Origin: Limnomonas spitsbergensis | Lineage: Eukaryota > Chlorophyta > Chlorophyceae > Chlamydomonadales | Direction: 5' to 3' | Length of the DNA: 64,000 nucleotides | Assembly: GCA_037349105.1 (NCBI GenBank) | Contig: JAYJMM010000037.1 | Coordinates: forward strand, 3,162,001 to 3,226,000 | Shown: positions 36,090 to 47,893 of the stretch, piece by piece | Position numbering within the stretch: the stretch's first letter is position 1 | Layout of the letters: the number at the start of each line of letters is the position of its first letter | Made by a program: the position numbers and the translations under genes | The notes under the pieces: generated by a model | What the model saw: the letters and a program-made list of their open reading frames with translations, nothing else | What the model was told of the DNA's origin: nothing | The model's database searches: none

Positions 36090-37330
36090 TATCATGCCTT
36101 TCTTTTGGAGATTATTTAATATGCACTGCATGGATGAAGGTTGCTACACCAGATGATCAGGGGGGAGAGGACGTATGATTGTTTTGTATTTTATAAGGTT
36201 GACGGGCAGTTGAGCAACAACTGTTATGATGCGTTTTCTGATTTTGCTGGCGTGATGTCCTCTTGCTGACCTGGGTTTATATAGGATGCTTTAGCGAAAA
36301 GTAAGATGTGTAAGGGTCGATGGCCGAGGGGGCTAGATACCCAGGCCCAGTTGCTTGGGTCGCCGGCCATAGGCAGTCCAACCTTTGGTCCCCGTGGGCC
36401 TAGTGGTGGCTACCTATTGCCTGCCAAAAGTGGTATGGGGCGCACTAAAATAACATCGTAGCTAACTGCAAGCTTTCTTTGTCTCCCTCCAATTCCGGAA
36501 CCAGGCCTCCTCTTTGTCTTTTACTTCAAATTTGCAATCCACCCGAGATTGTTCAAAAGTCATTTAAAATGCCGTCATGCCGGTAATGCGGTACTTCTCC
36601 TTCGGTACCGTCAATATCCGATCATCTGTACTTTGGTAGCTCTGCACCTACCTACTGCATTCATTTTATGAGAACAGCAGTAGATGATGACGGCACGTTG
36701 TTAGGGTAGGTCTATCAAAATGTCACATTTGCTGCATATCAGGTTCAATCTGGTTCAAAATCATGTAGGTGTCGGCAAGATTGGCAGCTTAATTGCCTTG
36801 GATGCTTTTTTATCAGATTTGTTTGAATATGTAACATATTTTATCAAGTATCATAATTTATAAGGTTGGATGTATAAAATGATTACCATCAGCAGCTAGG
36901 GTCTCCTACTACTGAATATGCAGAGTTCATTGCCTTTTACGAAGGTTTTCATTAACACAGATTGCCCTACCTCCATGAAACCGGGGAAGTTGCCTTCATT
37001 ATTTGTTACAAAATGCCTTCAAGGTAAATGGTAAACCGAGCTGAATCCCTAGCTGTATCCATTAATGAACATGCAAAACTAAGAGTCGTGTATACCGATA
37101 ATGTGTAAGTGATTTGGACACCTAGGACACCATGGCTTTGCATCAGCTGGATGCCTTCTTTGCACCACTTCTCCAGTATTCTCCATCAAGTCCCATTCAT
37201 GCTGATCCTAGTTTTCATCAAAATCACATGCTACAGCCAGTGTCCATGTCTTTGCTATCAGAGGGAAATATACTGGCATACCCGACTTTGCCCTGTTGGG
37301 GCTAAACCTTGACCGGCTTTCAACGCATGC
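36090..37330 (+). repeat. Conserved 3' flank, copy B
   Basis: Matches the flank of gene A in order and sequence ('gctggcgtgatgtcctcttg', 'cgccggccataggcagtcca', 'aagattggcagcttaattgc'). No gene within. Confidence 0.75.
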
Positions 37331-37779
37331 CCAAGCACGTGCATGAGGCCAAGGCTGAAAGGTGTGCGACATTCCTAATTGCAGCCAATCCACGAGAACA
37401 TATCCCCTGCATGCCTGGCAGGCAGCGCGTCAACGTTTAACGTTTCTTTCGGTAGAAAAACAGCACCATAAAAAAATGGACCAGCCGTTCTAGTTGAGGA
37501 AATATTTGAAGCTTCTCAACATCCCCAGGTGGCTGCCTAGCTCTAAATGGCACAATCTTTGTTCAATATGGGCAGGCAGGTCAGAAACAGATGGTTCTCC
37601 TCCTCATGGACCTCCAACACAATGTGGGAGTATGTGATGAGGTGTCAGTGTTTTAGCAGGGCCTTGCAAAAGCCTGTCCAAAAAATCAATCAATAACGTT
37701 AAACCTCTGGGCCCGCTCAAAGCTCCAACAAACCAATGATCCTGCATCATTCAACATGAGAGCGGCATCATGAGGAAGG

Positions 37780-38604
37780 CCATGCTACGTACAATGGTGC
37801 GCAAGGCTGCCGTGCTGCACAGTATACGCCACATGGCCACCAAGGTGCGCCTCGGGCCTATATGCCTTCACCCATCAGGTGGGCGGCTATATACGCGGCA
37901 CCCGTAGCCGAATATGGAGATGTGGTGTGGGCCTCTGGTCACCCCAGGCCAAGGCAGTACCTCAACAGCAGGTTCGAGTCCAGCCTGCTTCAGCAATTGT
38001 GTCCAACTTCGAGGCTGCCCACTTCCGCAGCCAGCCAGGGGATATAAACATCGTTACAGCAGGTGACATCACGTGCTCAGCTGCCATGATGCAGCTGTGG
38101 CACAGGCAGCACAGCAAGACAGCCCACTCATGGCGGCAGCCATGCAACCCACAGTCAGGCAAAGCACTCGAAGGCGATCCTGGTGCAGTGATGCGCTGGG
38201 TGCCTTCGAGGATCTGCAGCGGTTAGATCAGGCAGCAACCGACCTACAGCAGCCCTGTGTCACAAAGGAGATGGCGCTAGTGGATGAACCTATGATCAGG
38301 CGCACATTGACTGGTCAGGCCAGGGGATCCTAGCCTTCCCGCCACTGAGCCCAGGTCTGCGGCAGCCTACCGTGCCTACTTCCCATAGCGAGCTCCATGC
38401 TGGCCCACCAACAACAAGGAGTGCAATGGTGTGGGAATAGAAGAAGGGCTGCGCCTCGGCCCCAACAGTTCACCCGACACTAGAGGACGGCGCAAAAGTC
38501 AGCGGCTTGAGACAAATGACTGCCAAGATTGCTTGACAAACAGAGATGGCAAGCATGAAGAGGACTTGCCACATGCTTACTTCCAGGACCCTAGCGTCCA
38601 GGAG
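37780..38604 (+). mobile_element. Non-LTR retrotransposon 3' region, remnant
   Basis: An open stretch of about 60 codons at 37,862 contains AAIYAAPVAEYGDVVWASGH, which resembles the 'YG-x-x-W' region that follows the reverse-transcriptase palm in LINE-type elements. Further on come 'gatgcgctgggtgcct', 'cacaaaggagatggcgctag' and a terminal NDCQDCLTNRDGKHEEDLPH segment. It runs straight into the 37-bp array. Stops and frame changes show decay. Confidence 0.65.
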
Positions 38605-40458
38605 GATGCTGCTTGGGCCGGATGTATCATGTGCATTAAACCATGCTGCTTGGGCCAGATGTCCCATGCATCTGGCACAGCCAGCCATGCTGCTTGGGCC
38701 GGATGTCTCATGCACAGCCAGCCATGCATCTTGGGCTGGACGGTCCATGCCCAGCCAGCCATGCTGCTTGGGCCGGATGCCCCATGCAACAGCCTTGCTG
38801 CTTGGGCCGGATGTCTCATGCTTATCCAGCCATGCTGCTTGGGCCGGAGGTCTCATGCACAGCCAGCCATGCATCTTGGGCCGGATGCCCCATGCACAGC
38901 CAGCCATGCTGTTTGGGCCGGATGACCCAAGCGCAATCAGCCATTCTACTTGGGCCGGATGTCCAATGCACAGTCAGCCATGCTGCTTGGGCTGGACGGT
39001 CAATGCCCAGCCAGTCATGCTGCTTGAGCCGGATGCCCCATGCAAAACCAGCCATGCTGCTTGGGCCGGATGTCTCATGCTTAGTCAGCCATGCTGCTTG
39101 GGCCGGAGGTCTCATGCTCAGCCAGCCATGCTGCTTAAGCCAGATGTTCCATGCACAGCCAGTCATGCTGCTTGGGCTGGATGTCCCATGCACAGCCAGC
39201 CATGCTGCTTGGGCCGGATATCTCATGCACAGCCAGCCATGCTCCTTGGGCCAGATGTCCCATGCACAGCAAGCCATGCATATTGGACCGGATGCCCCAT
39301 GCACAGCCAGCTTTGTTGCTTGGGCCGAAATCTCTCATGCACAGCCAGCCATGCTGCTTGGGCCGGATGTCCCATGCACAGCCAGCTATGTTGCTTGGGA
39401 CGGATGTCTCATGCACAGCCAGCCATGCTCCTTGGGCCGGATGTCCCATGCACAGCCGGCCATGCATATTGTGCCGGATGCCCCATGCACAGCCAGCTAT
39501 GTTGCTTGGGCCGGATGCCCCATGCACAGCCAGCCATGCTGTTTGGGCCGGATGACCCAAGCGCAACCAGCCATTCTACTTGGGCCGGATGCCCCATGCA
39601 CAGTCAGCCATGCTGCTTGGGCTGGATGGTCCATGCCCAGCCTGCCATGCTGTTTGGGCCGGATGCCCCATACAAAGCCAGCCATGCTGCTTGTGCCGGA
39701 TGTCTCATGCACAGCCAGCCATGTTGCTTAGGACGGATGTCTCATGCACAGCCAGCCATGTTGCTTGGGCTGGATGTCCCATGCACAGCCAGCCATGCTT
39801 CTTAGGCCGGATGTTCCATGCACAGCCAGCCATGCTGCTTGGGCCGGATGTCCCATGCACAGCCAGCTATGCTGCTTAGGCCGGATGTTCCATGCACAGC
39901 CAGTCATGTTGCTTGGGCTGGATGTCCCATGCACAGCCAGCCATGCTTCTTAGGCCAGATGTTCCATACACAACCAGCCATGCTGCTTGGGCCGATGCCC
40001 CAGGCAGCTATGCTGCTTGGGCTGGTTGTCCCTTGCGCAGCCAGCTTTGCTGCTTGGGCTGGATGTCTCATGCACAGCCAGCCATGCTGATTCGGCCGGA
40101 TGTTCCATGCACATCCAGCCATGCTTCTTGGGCCGGTTGTCCCATGCACAGCCAGGCATGCTGCTTGGGCCAAATGTCCCATGCACAGCCAGCCATGCTG
40201 CTTGGGCCGGATGTCCTATGCGCAGACAGCTTTGCTGCTTGGGCTGGATGTCCCATGCACAGCCAGCCATGCTGCTTGGGCCGGATGTCCCATGCACAGC
40301 CAGCCATGCTGCTTGGGCTGGATGGCCCATGCACAGCCAGCTATGCTGCTTGGGCTGGATGTCCCTTGAGCAGCCAGGTTTGCTGCTTGGGCTTCACAGT
40401 CAGCCATGCTGCTTCGGCCGGATGTCCCATGCACAACCAGCCATGCCGCTTGGGCCAC
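38605..40458 (+). repeat. Minisatellite, 37-bp unit, about 50 copies
   Basis: Units contain 'atgctgcttgggccggatgt' followed by 'cccatgcacagccagcc'. Many units carry point variants (tctcatg, ttggacc, tcatgtt) and some are truncated, so the array is older and more diverged than the 14-bp and 29-bp ones. As 37 is one more than a multiple of three, the frames interchange and long apparent ORFs arise on both strands. Not treated as coding. Confidence 0.95.
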
Positions 40459-40649
40459 AAGCCGTAGATAGGTGGAGCCCGTGGAGGTTAGGCCGCAATC
40501 AGGCTTTGGGAAACTTGGAGGCGGCAAGACGGCCCGGTCACTCAAAGCCGTGATTATGATATCGTATTGATAGTTTCTGTTTTCTGGACTGCTGGAATTC
40601 TGGCCCTAGCCTGAAATCACAGATTTAACAATATCCCAAAGAAATTAAT

Positions 40650-40884
40650 TGGAGGAGTATCAGATCAATATTTGCTGTATAAGGTGGTACATATGTTTGC
40701 TGGGGAGCAATCCGTACTATGAGTTTGAATTGCACAATCGATATGTCCGTGTGATTGCCTTGTCCCATGTGCCCATCCATGCAGATCCATCAGCTGAGAC
40801 CTTGGTTTACGCTGTGTCATTGGATGTTCAGGGCCAGGTCTCTCTAGAGGATGTGATGGAAGAGCACCAGCTGCAGCTCAATTG
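40650..40884 (+). CDS. Z exon, plus copy (open)
   Basis: Open from about 40,650, with the conserved part ALSHVPIHADPSAETLVYAV and then SLEDVMEEHQLQLN, ending at a donor (gtgaga). The minus copy at 23,892-24,030 shares the frame and the HADPS and VMEEHQ blocks. No start, acceptor or family could be established. It is either one exon of an unrecognised gene or a relic. Confidence 0.35.
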
Positions 40885-40889
40885 GTGAG

Positions 40890-41861
40890 AGGGTGGGACT
40901 CAGCCAGGCAGATGAAACCTCATCATCCTAACTGAAACTGAACAAGTAAACAAAGGTGCTGCGGCACAGCATGAACAACGGCCGGAGTCTCACACATCGT
41001 CTTCAAGAGGTAGTGATTGACAGACAAACCAGTAGCTGGGCCCAAAGCTACACCGTATGAATCCCCTGGTATCTATCCTGCAAAAAATCGTACATTCAGA
41101 TCCCGACTCAAGGCATAAGCAACATGCATATGATTTATCGTCGGACCAAGTTGCATGGCTGCATGCACTCGAGATGCCTTCTAAACCTAGGGCAAGAAAG
41201 GGCCATGCAAGGTCATGAATCAAGCCATGCCACACATTTAAATTAGCGCCTACAGACCCTTCACCATGCCGGCTGTCACTGCGTGCGAGTGTGCAGTTCG
41301 GTGTACGGCCTTTCATACCGAAGGAGAAGTACCGCATTACAGCCTGACGGCATTTTAAATGACTTTTGAACAATCTCGGGTGGATTGTAAATTTGAAGTA
41401 AACGACAAAGAGGAGGCCTGGTTCCGGAATTGGAGGGAGACTAAGAAAGCTTGCAGTAAGCTACAATGTTATTTCTAGTGCGCCCCATACCACTTTTGGC
41501 AGGCAATAGGTAGCCACCACTAGGCCCACGGGGACCAATGGTTGGACTGCCTATGGCCGGCGACCCAAGCACCTGCGCCTGAGCAGCTCGACCTGGTGCA
41601 CCCAACCCCCTCGGCCATAGGCCCTTCCAAAGCTGAGTTGTACCTAAAGCGCCCTAAAGTAACCATCGTCAGCAAAGAGACGTAAGGCCAATCCGGAAAC
41701 GCATCATAACAGGTGTTGCCCAACTGCCTGTCAAGCTTATAAACTGCAAAAAAACATACTTCCACTCCAACCCTGATCATCTGGAGAAGCACCCTGCATC
41801 CCTGCTGCGCGTATTAAAAATGTTCAAAAGCAAGGCATGATAATGTTGGGCATGGAGCACT
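40890..41861 (-). repeat. Inverted 3' flank of gene C and part of Z block
   Basis: 41,300-41,840 is the reverse complement of the 3' flanks of A and B (landmarks 'tggactgcctatggccggcg', 'aaagaggaggcctggttccg'). 40,930-41,060 reverse-matches 2,760-2,900 and 23,750-23,870. No gene was seen. Confidence 0.65.
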
Positions 41862-44800
41862 CTAGGGCCACACCCGGATGCTGGATGAGAATGTGCCATC
41901 CTCTTCCACCGGAGCTGCTGTGATTAGGCACACAGTCGTCAGGCCAGGGTCGTGGCAGTACCCTCTCAGTTTGTGACCCTCTTCAGCCGTGTAGTCATCC
42001 AAAGCCATCTGCCTGCTGATGTCCCAGGTTCTCAGCCGTTGACCTTTGGAGAATGAGGCCAGCACAGTGGTCCCTGAAGCGTCTAGGGCAACCTTCGTCA
42101 TCCAGTCAGGATCACATGGATCCTCAAACGCTGAGCCTCTGCACAAGCCAGTACCAAGATCCCACACTTTGATGGTCTTATCATCAACACAGCTGCTGAC
42201 AGCTGTGCGGCCGCTGAAATCCATTCTAACACTGTGGATTGCACCTCGGTGTCAGTCCATGGTGCGCACACATTCACTGGTGCGTGTATCCCACAATCGT
42301 ACAGTCTTATCGGCGGAGCACGAGATAACCAAGCTGGTTTCTCCTGAGGATTGCCAATCAATGACTGTGTCAGTGTGCCCTGTCAGGTTCGGCATGGCCT
42401 CCATATCCCTGGAAATATCCCACATGCTGATCACCTTGTCAGCCGCATCACTGCGATACACAACACAGTTGCCGCCGTGCCAGGTAGCATCATATATGCC
42501 TTCTGCACCCTCTGGCTCAATTGCACCTTGGAGCTGACGGCTGGCCAGGTCCCAGATATTGCAGGTGTCATCAATACGATTGGCAGTCAATGCCAGTCCA
42601 TTGGCATTGAGGTCAAGGCCAATCACGGTGTCCTGGTCCCCAGCTCCAATTGGTATGCGACTTGCCATTATATGACCGTCGATATCCCACATTTGGAGAT
42701 ACGCTTGGCCCTGATGGCAGAACTGGAAAACCAGATGGGAGTGCCACAAACAGCTCAAACTGCCTGCCTTTGTTCCAACCCAATCTTCTAAAAGGCCATC
42801 AACCTGGGGAATTGAATGCACAGGTAGGGCCCACTCAGCTCAAGGCTGTAGATCTCCATTAATAAATTACGAATCCCATCTGATCTTATAATAGAGACCG
42901 ATTCAAGCCATCATAACCGATCTACCCCTGCCCCCTAACTCACATCCGCCACAACTGCGCACTTCACTGACGGGGGCTTGCTCATCTGAGGAGCACATGA
43001 TCCCTGAGGATGTAGTGCAACATAAACGTAAAGCATTGAAATGCAACTCCTTAGTCTTTGAAGTGGCGATAAGCTGGGTCCAGGTAAAGAAGGCCTTCAA
43101 ACTGCAGATTTCAGCCTTAGTTTTTCAACAGATCAGAGGAGCATTTCAATGGCAAGATACATTTGGATGACACCGGTACATTTATAATGATGAACCAAAA
43201 TTATGTGTATCTCAAACAACATTGCGCACACCCTCACCTTGAACCCAAACGGCAGGCCTGACATCACATTAATGACCTCCAGACATGTTTCCTGACGGAG
43301 CCCCTGCAGTAGGCCCCTCTGGACAGGGTTGTACAGAGTACCCAGAATGGGTGAGATAGCTGGCTTTGTCGCCTCAGAAAGCTGAGACAGACATGCCCGA
43401 ATCATGGGCGTGTACTGCAGTCGGACAGCGCGAGCCATTCAAACAGATCTGGCCCGTAACTAATGCAGCTGATTGCGCATGTGTAGGAGGCGAGTGCCAA
43501 AATAGAGGCTTGGTTGCATCAAAGGCCCGTGAACAAAGCTGCAAAACAGCTGACATGTCGTACTGGTGCGCAATGGGCAGAATACGGAAGGCTATGGCCG
43601 GGGTCACTGTGGATGATGCCCCCTTGATCACTGCAGAATAGACAAGGGCAATGGGCATGAAACGCTAAGTATGGGACATACCAGTTGAGGTCAACGCATA
43701 GACGATAAACCAAGCTTACCTCCGTTGTACAGTAACATGAGCACCTACATCCAGTCCTCCAAGGAACCATCAACCTGAGGTTGGAAGAACAATCTTCTTG
43801 TTACGAGTCAGCGAGCGGGGGGGGGGGAATGACAAGTAATCAGAGGTGCTGTTGCGCAGCACGAAAAATGGCAGAGCAGTCGCTCGGGTATGTGACTTTT
43901 CAGAGGGCAGGTGTGGACGGGGTTATCTGGACCCCATGCAACCCCCCTTGCCATGTTACAGGATTCCAAAAACATAGTCACAAATCTATCGCTGGTCAAG
44001 TGCGTGTTGTTAATGATGCGCATGGAATTGCGCTAAGAGAAGCGACGTTGCAGCTGTCGCGTAAAACCTCACGCTGATGTCATCCGCTGTGAGATTCAGC
44101 CTTGGTAGCTGAGTTTCTCATTTCTGCACCTCGGCCTTTTACCGCACAAAGTTTCCGGGACATTACAGAAACATCAGGCGGACAGACAGACAGAAACGGG
44201 GTGACTCTGGGGGCTTCACCCGCGACCTTCAGCCGCCCGGGGGGCTCTGCCGATTTACCCTTAAACCTAAACAATCGATGAGGTCTTCCCAAATCTGATG
44301 TTAAAAAAATTGTGGTCCAGGTGGGGGTCCAGATGGGGGTCCTTAGGGATGGGGCAAAGTGGAAGCGTTTAAGTGCAAACATGAGGGAATGAGTGCAAAC
44401 ATCACCGACTGAAGTTGAGGGGATGCCCCATGATTCAGGGCACTAATTCTTCTAGATCAGAGGATCTTTGTTCTGGATGTTTAACGTTTGCAAGGTTATA
44501 TGGCATGTGGACACATGGGGGTATTTTGGGGCTATGCAGGCTCTTCATCATGGGACCATTGATCATCATGGTTGCATGGAGATTGACCATTTGAGCCAGG
44601 TGGCGTATCACTTGTTTGTACACATATACATATACCGGTACAAAGCAGCTGATACTCGGTTCACTTACCGGTACTGACATTGTAAAGGATCTAGCATCAA
44701 CAGCAGCCTGGCTAGCATGCCTCTTGTGAGCTGGATCTTCGGTATCCAACCTTGCCTCTGGAAGAAAATCTCTCAGAATAACAGAGGCCAGCCCTAGAAG

Positions 44801-44893
44801 GCTCCGGTGTGCCTTAACGGAGCGGCGATCGGCAAAGCTCATTTAGACGTCACCAAGAGTTAGAGCCTCCTCAAGCGATTGCAGACTACTCAT
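41862..44893 (-). pseudogene. Gene C: BTB/POZ-WD40 pseudogene
   Basis: Exons on the minus strand at 44,893-44,669; 43,774-43,720; 43,630-43,238; 43,003-42,944; 42,803-41,862, with the same intron positions as gene A. Lesions are TAA at 44,845-44,843 (third residue of the DINLNF motif region), TAG at 43,747-43,745 (Glu in WMEVL), two deletions totalling 17 nt in exon 3 that shift the frame, and TGA at 42,254-42,252 (Gly of MEGH). The final Arg is Pro. Exon 1 also has six extra bases at its donor, making 'taccggta' across the splice site. All seven WD motifs remain recognisable. It cannot encode a full protein under the standard code. Confidence 0.88.
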
Positions 44894-45429
44894 TGGTGTA
44901 CAGATTTTGAAATGTCAGGGAACGGTTGAGTTGCTTCCTTCCTTACGACCCGCAGATCGGCACGAATTTCTGAATGGTAGAATTACTAGACGGGATGTTC
45001 AAAGAGGAGGTTCAGGGCGGAGTTTGAATCAGGGTGTGGATCGTTTGTGGGGCAAGGGGAGTAGGGGACTAGGGTGGGTCTGGCGATTTCCTTACGCTAC
45101 GGAACCGGCGCAATTGCTTCGGCACACATGCATTCCAGGAGTGTTTGACACGAAGGCACACGTTACATACTTTCTCATTTACCCTGAAGCTGGTTCGAGA
45201 GCTCCACGGCGAAATCGCTGAGCGGGCGCCCTGAGCAAGGCGGGTGTTCCTGGTTCCGACAGTCCGACACCTGAATTGACACATGGCCACAGGGCAGGGG
45301 TCCCCCTGCATGGCCACACACATGCACAGGACATGGTTCGAGGTTCAGTTGTCAGGGATACAAATTATATTTTATAAAAAAACGCACTGTTGTTCTTCAA
45401 GTACAGCGCAACTCCGCATCAGCATACCT
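44894..45429. other. Intergenic, nothing recognised
   Basis: Sequence upstream of pseudogene C. No array, element ends or supported exon. Confidence 0.45.
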
Positions 45430-45986
45430 GCAGAAGTAAGGAGGAGGCCGGCATGCATCGAGAGTTCTAGACTGCGTGTGCGTGGCCACTGAACAGCCTG
45501 CATGAGCCCCATGCTGGCAGGATGCTGCAAATAGATAGGTGCAGAGTAGAGTTATCCTGGCATCCTGGAGGAGGATGTGTACCGACCGCTTCATCATGAG
45601 GTCCTTGAAGCCTTGGAATGCTTTGAGGCTGGGCATCCACTTTGAGGGGCACAAACAGCATGGATTCTGAGAGACAAAATTACAATGTGGATTCTGTATG
45701 CGCATCGACCTGAAGCCACTCAACACTGTCCTGCGCCACTACACAGGTGGTCGAAATGCTAGTCTGTTTCAGCTGAACACACGTTTCATTGCAAAGCACA
45801 AATACAGGTCCTGACCATGAGCGACTGACCATGAGCGACTGTGCCAGCACTGGAATGGACAAAGGCCTGTCAGGGACTGCCATCTTAGGCTTCCTCCAAG
45901 ACGAGATTGAGTCCCGCTGGAAGGCCGTGTACCGACGTGTTCTGTCTATTATAGCCCCTCCTCGAGTAAACGCCATCATGGAGCAG
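45430..45986 (+). pseudogene. T-family exon cluster, copy 3 (plus)
   Basis: The best-preserved T copy. 45,430-45,535 reads KEEAGMHREF and later PLNSLHEPHAGRMLQIDR. 45,550-45,640 reads ILEEDVYRPLHHEVLEALEC. The last exon (45,808-45,986, acceptor 'atacag', donor 'gtgagt') ends VNAIMEQ and has Trp (SRWKAV) where copies 0 and 2 have lesions. A 14-bp tandem duplication ('ctgaccatgagcga' twice) near its start shifts the frame unless splicing skips it. Function unknown. Confidence 0.45.
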
Positions 45987-46084
45987 GTGAGTCACCGGTG
46001 TTTATTTTAGCGCGCTTTGACTACGTTGCTAAACTAAATCATCGCCCACGGCCATGGGGGGCAGTTTTCCCAGTCGTTTGGACC

Positions 46085-46440
46085 ACAGGACGCAGGCCGG
46101 TCAAAATCCGTACATTCTTCTGGATCTCCTCTTTCTGCCCTGCCCCTCCTCTTTTAAATTGCACTGTAACCCTAGGTTATTCTCTTGGTTTTCTGAATCT
46201 CCTCTTTATTGCACCCTTGCTCTCTCCCTAATTTATTTCCGGGCCTCCCCTTTAACGCACCGTTGCTGTTGGAGCTCTGCCTCCTCCCTCACACTCACCT
46301 TCCTTTTTGGCTAAGCCACTGCAGAAGGACTCTGTTGCTACAGCCAGCCTTAACCTGCCCTGCATCACCCCCTTCTACCAGTGCTGCTAGGAGCACAGAT
46401 GGGTTTCCGATTCAAAATTCGAATTCCGAGAGAGTTTTGC
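46085..46440 (-). pseudogene. EEIQ-family exon remnant (minus)
   Basis: Reverse complement shows 'gaggagatccag', 'gaggagatt' and 'ggcagagctcc' codons and ends with the 'ggcttagccaaa' block common to the family. Frames are broken. Order relative to T, P and gene C mirrors the left-hand blocks. Confidence 0.4.
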
Positions 46441-46454
46441 CGTGGGGACTGTAA

Positions 46455-47180
46455 CCGGAGAAATTACCATCACAGATGATTCTTGAAAGGCAATAATATG
46501 ATTTTTGTGGATAGCACATTTGACAGCAAGGCCTTCCTGGTGTACCGGTATGTTTCAATTTATAATACCTACCATAGAACCAGATAGGGTTCGCGCACCC
46601 CGGATTTGGATATTTAGTAAATCGTCCGCGCAGGCAAATAAGCCATGTGTCCACGAAGCGCATTTACCGCGCAGCAGCCAATTTGAGCAAAGACTTGTAT
46701 TTCCTGTTTATTTCCGTGCAGCCAATACGATCTTATCAAGGCACGTCCGCGCAGCTACCAAAACAACAACTTTGCGCAGGGCAAATAGCCACTACCGGTA
46801 CGTTCCGTCAACACAATCAAAAACACCGTGCCCTGAACTGAACAGCCCTGCTAGAAAGTGCTGCTAGGTATTCGACAGTACCGTTATGCCGACTACTGTA
46901 TTGATCATAATTTGATATTTTGTACCGGTAATTAGTCTCCCCCCCCCCCATTTTTCGGCCTGAGACTACCAAGTTCGCGCAGCGGATTTTTTAATTATTT
47001 TTACCGCGCATGCTGTTCGCGCACCCCCCAAAATAATTAATTAAACGCCAAGTGGAACCGGTTCTACGCTTGTATGGGCGAAATCGTTGTCTCTGGTTTG
47101 TGCGTTAGGCACAATGCGCAATGCCCTGTTTTCACATCTCGGCTAGTATTCAGCAACGGCCAGAAGAACCGGCAACGCCC
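46455..47180. other. AT-rich insertion with repeated TACCGGTA
   Basis: Sequence not shared with the corresponding interval in other blocks. It contains three 'taccggta' palindromes (46,543, 46,793, 46,923) and several 'cgcgca' motifs in AT-rich context, like the insertion in intron 1 of gene A. No coding or clear ends. Confidence 0.4.
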
Positions 47181-47244
47181 TGGCCCTGAGACCTGACCTC
47201 CCTGACCGAGCCTGCGTATTTAATCTCCCATCCCATTTACATAC

Positions 47245-47333
47245 CTGCTGCTTGGGCCCCAGAGGCCGTAGATCCATTTTCAGCCCTGAACTCGTCAAAC
47301 CCATTCGTGGCTACCGGGTAGGTTATTTCAGGA
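47245..47333 (-). CDS. P exon, inverted copy (open frame)
   Basis: Same 89-nt length and frame as 25,495-25,583; reads PEITYPVATNGFDEFRAENG and then STASGAQAA to a donor 'gtatgt'. The acceptor base is changed ('tacaa' instead of 'tacag'), so splicing of this copy may be lost. Downstream on the same strand (47,440-47,460) is the single-copy 18-mer from which the 14-bp array of 6.2 kb can be derived. Confidence 0.4.
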
Positions 47334-47707
47334 TTGTACAAGGACTGGTTGATACCCAGTATTCAAAAATACGCTTTGAACTAAAAGCCTGCTCTGAATC
47401 CTGAATCCTGAACCCTGAATCCCAACTCTTGCAGGACCTGCCCCCAGGGACATGACTCCAGAGGCAACAGAAGCAGTATGCCGCAGAATGATGCCAGGGT
47501 GAGTTGGATGAGGCTTTGGATTGTGCATTAATTGTGACGTCAGGAAGGGGCCCGGGGCGTGAACATGCTGTATGACGTTGGGGCCCATTTTCAAAGACCT
47601 GTAATCATTAAGCCTGTGTATAACAAGCAAGTGATTGAATGATGAGGCTTCACAATTTAAAAACAGATTATCAGTCCACGAGTTGCTAACAGGGAAGTGC
47701 GGCCGTG

Positions 47708-47893
47708 TTTATTCAAGTGCGTGCCCAAGCACCTATGGGGGGCCGTCGGGCGGCCATTATAGGGCCGATTGGGACCAAACATTGACCGGTCTAAGGCTGA
47801 TGGCCGTGGGAGTAGGGCATGCTGCACGAGGCCCCATGGCCGTAGGTTATGTTGTAGCTGAATTGTAGCTGAAGCACGCTAAAACAACCAGTG
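47708..47893. mobile_element. About 190-bp MITE-like repeat, copy 1
   Basis: Shares with 51,780-51,997 the string 'agcacctatggggggccg', 'gattgggaccaaacattgac' and the end 'gtagctgaagcacgctaaaa'. Ends are weakly inverted (TTTTAGCGTGCTT-like at both sides). No coding capacity. Confidence 0.55.

Noticed and set aside
37971..38000. tRNA-like 'ggttcgagtcc' T-arm motif
   Set aside because: It lies within retroelement tail sequence. No acceptor stem or D-arm can be folded around it, and similar strings in the P blocks are repeats.
38546..40553. Cysteine-rich ORFs of 190-420 codons on both strands
   Set aside because: Translation of the 37-bp satellite. Regular Cys/His spacing reflects the repeat, not zinc fingers.
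29570..44845. Alternative genetic code with TAG/TAA read as sense
   Set aside because: The stops replace Glu, Asn-region and Gly codons rather than one conserved residue, a TGA also occurs, intact copies A and D lack them, and all four genes end in TAG.
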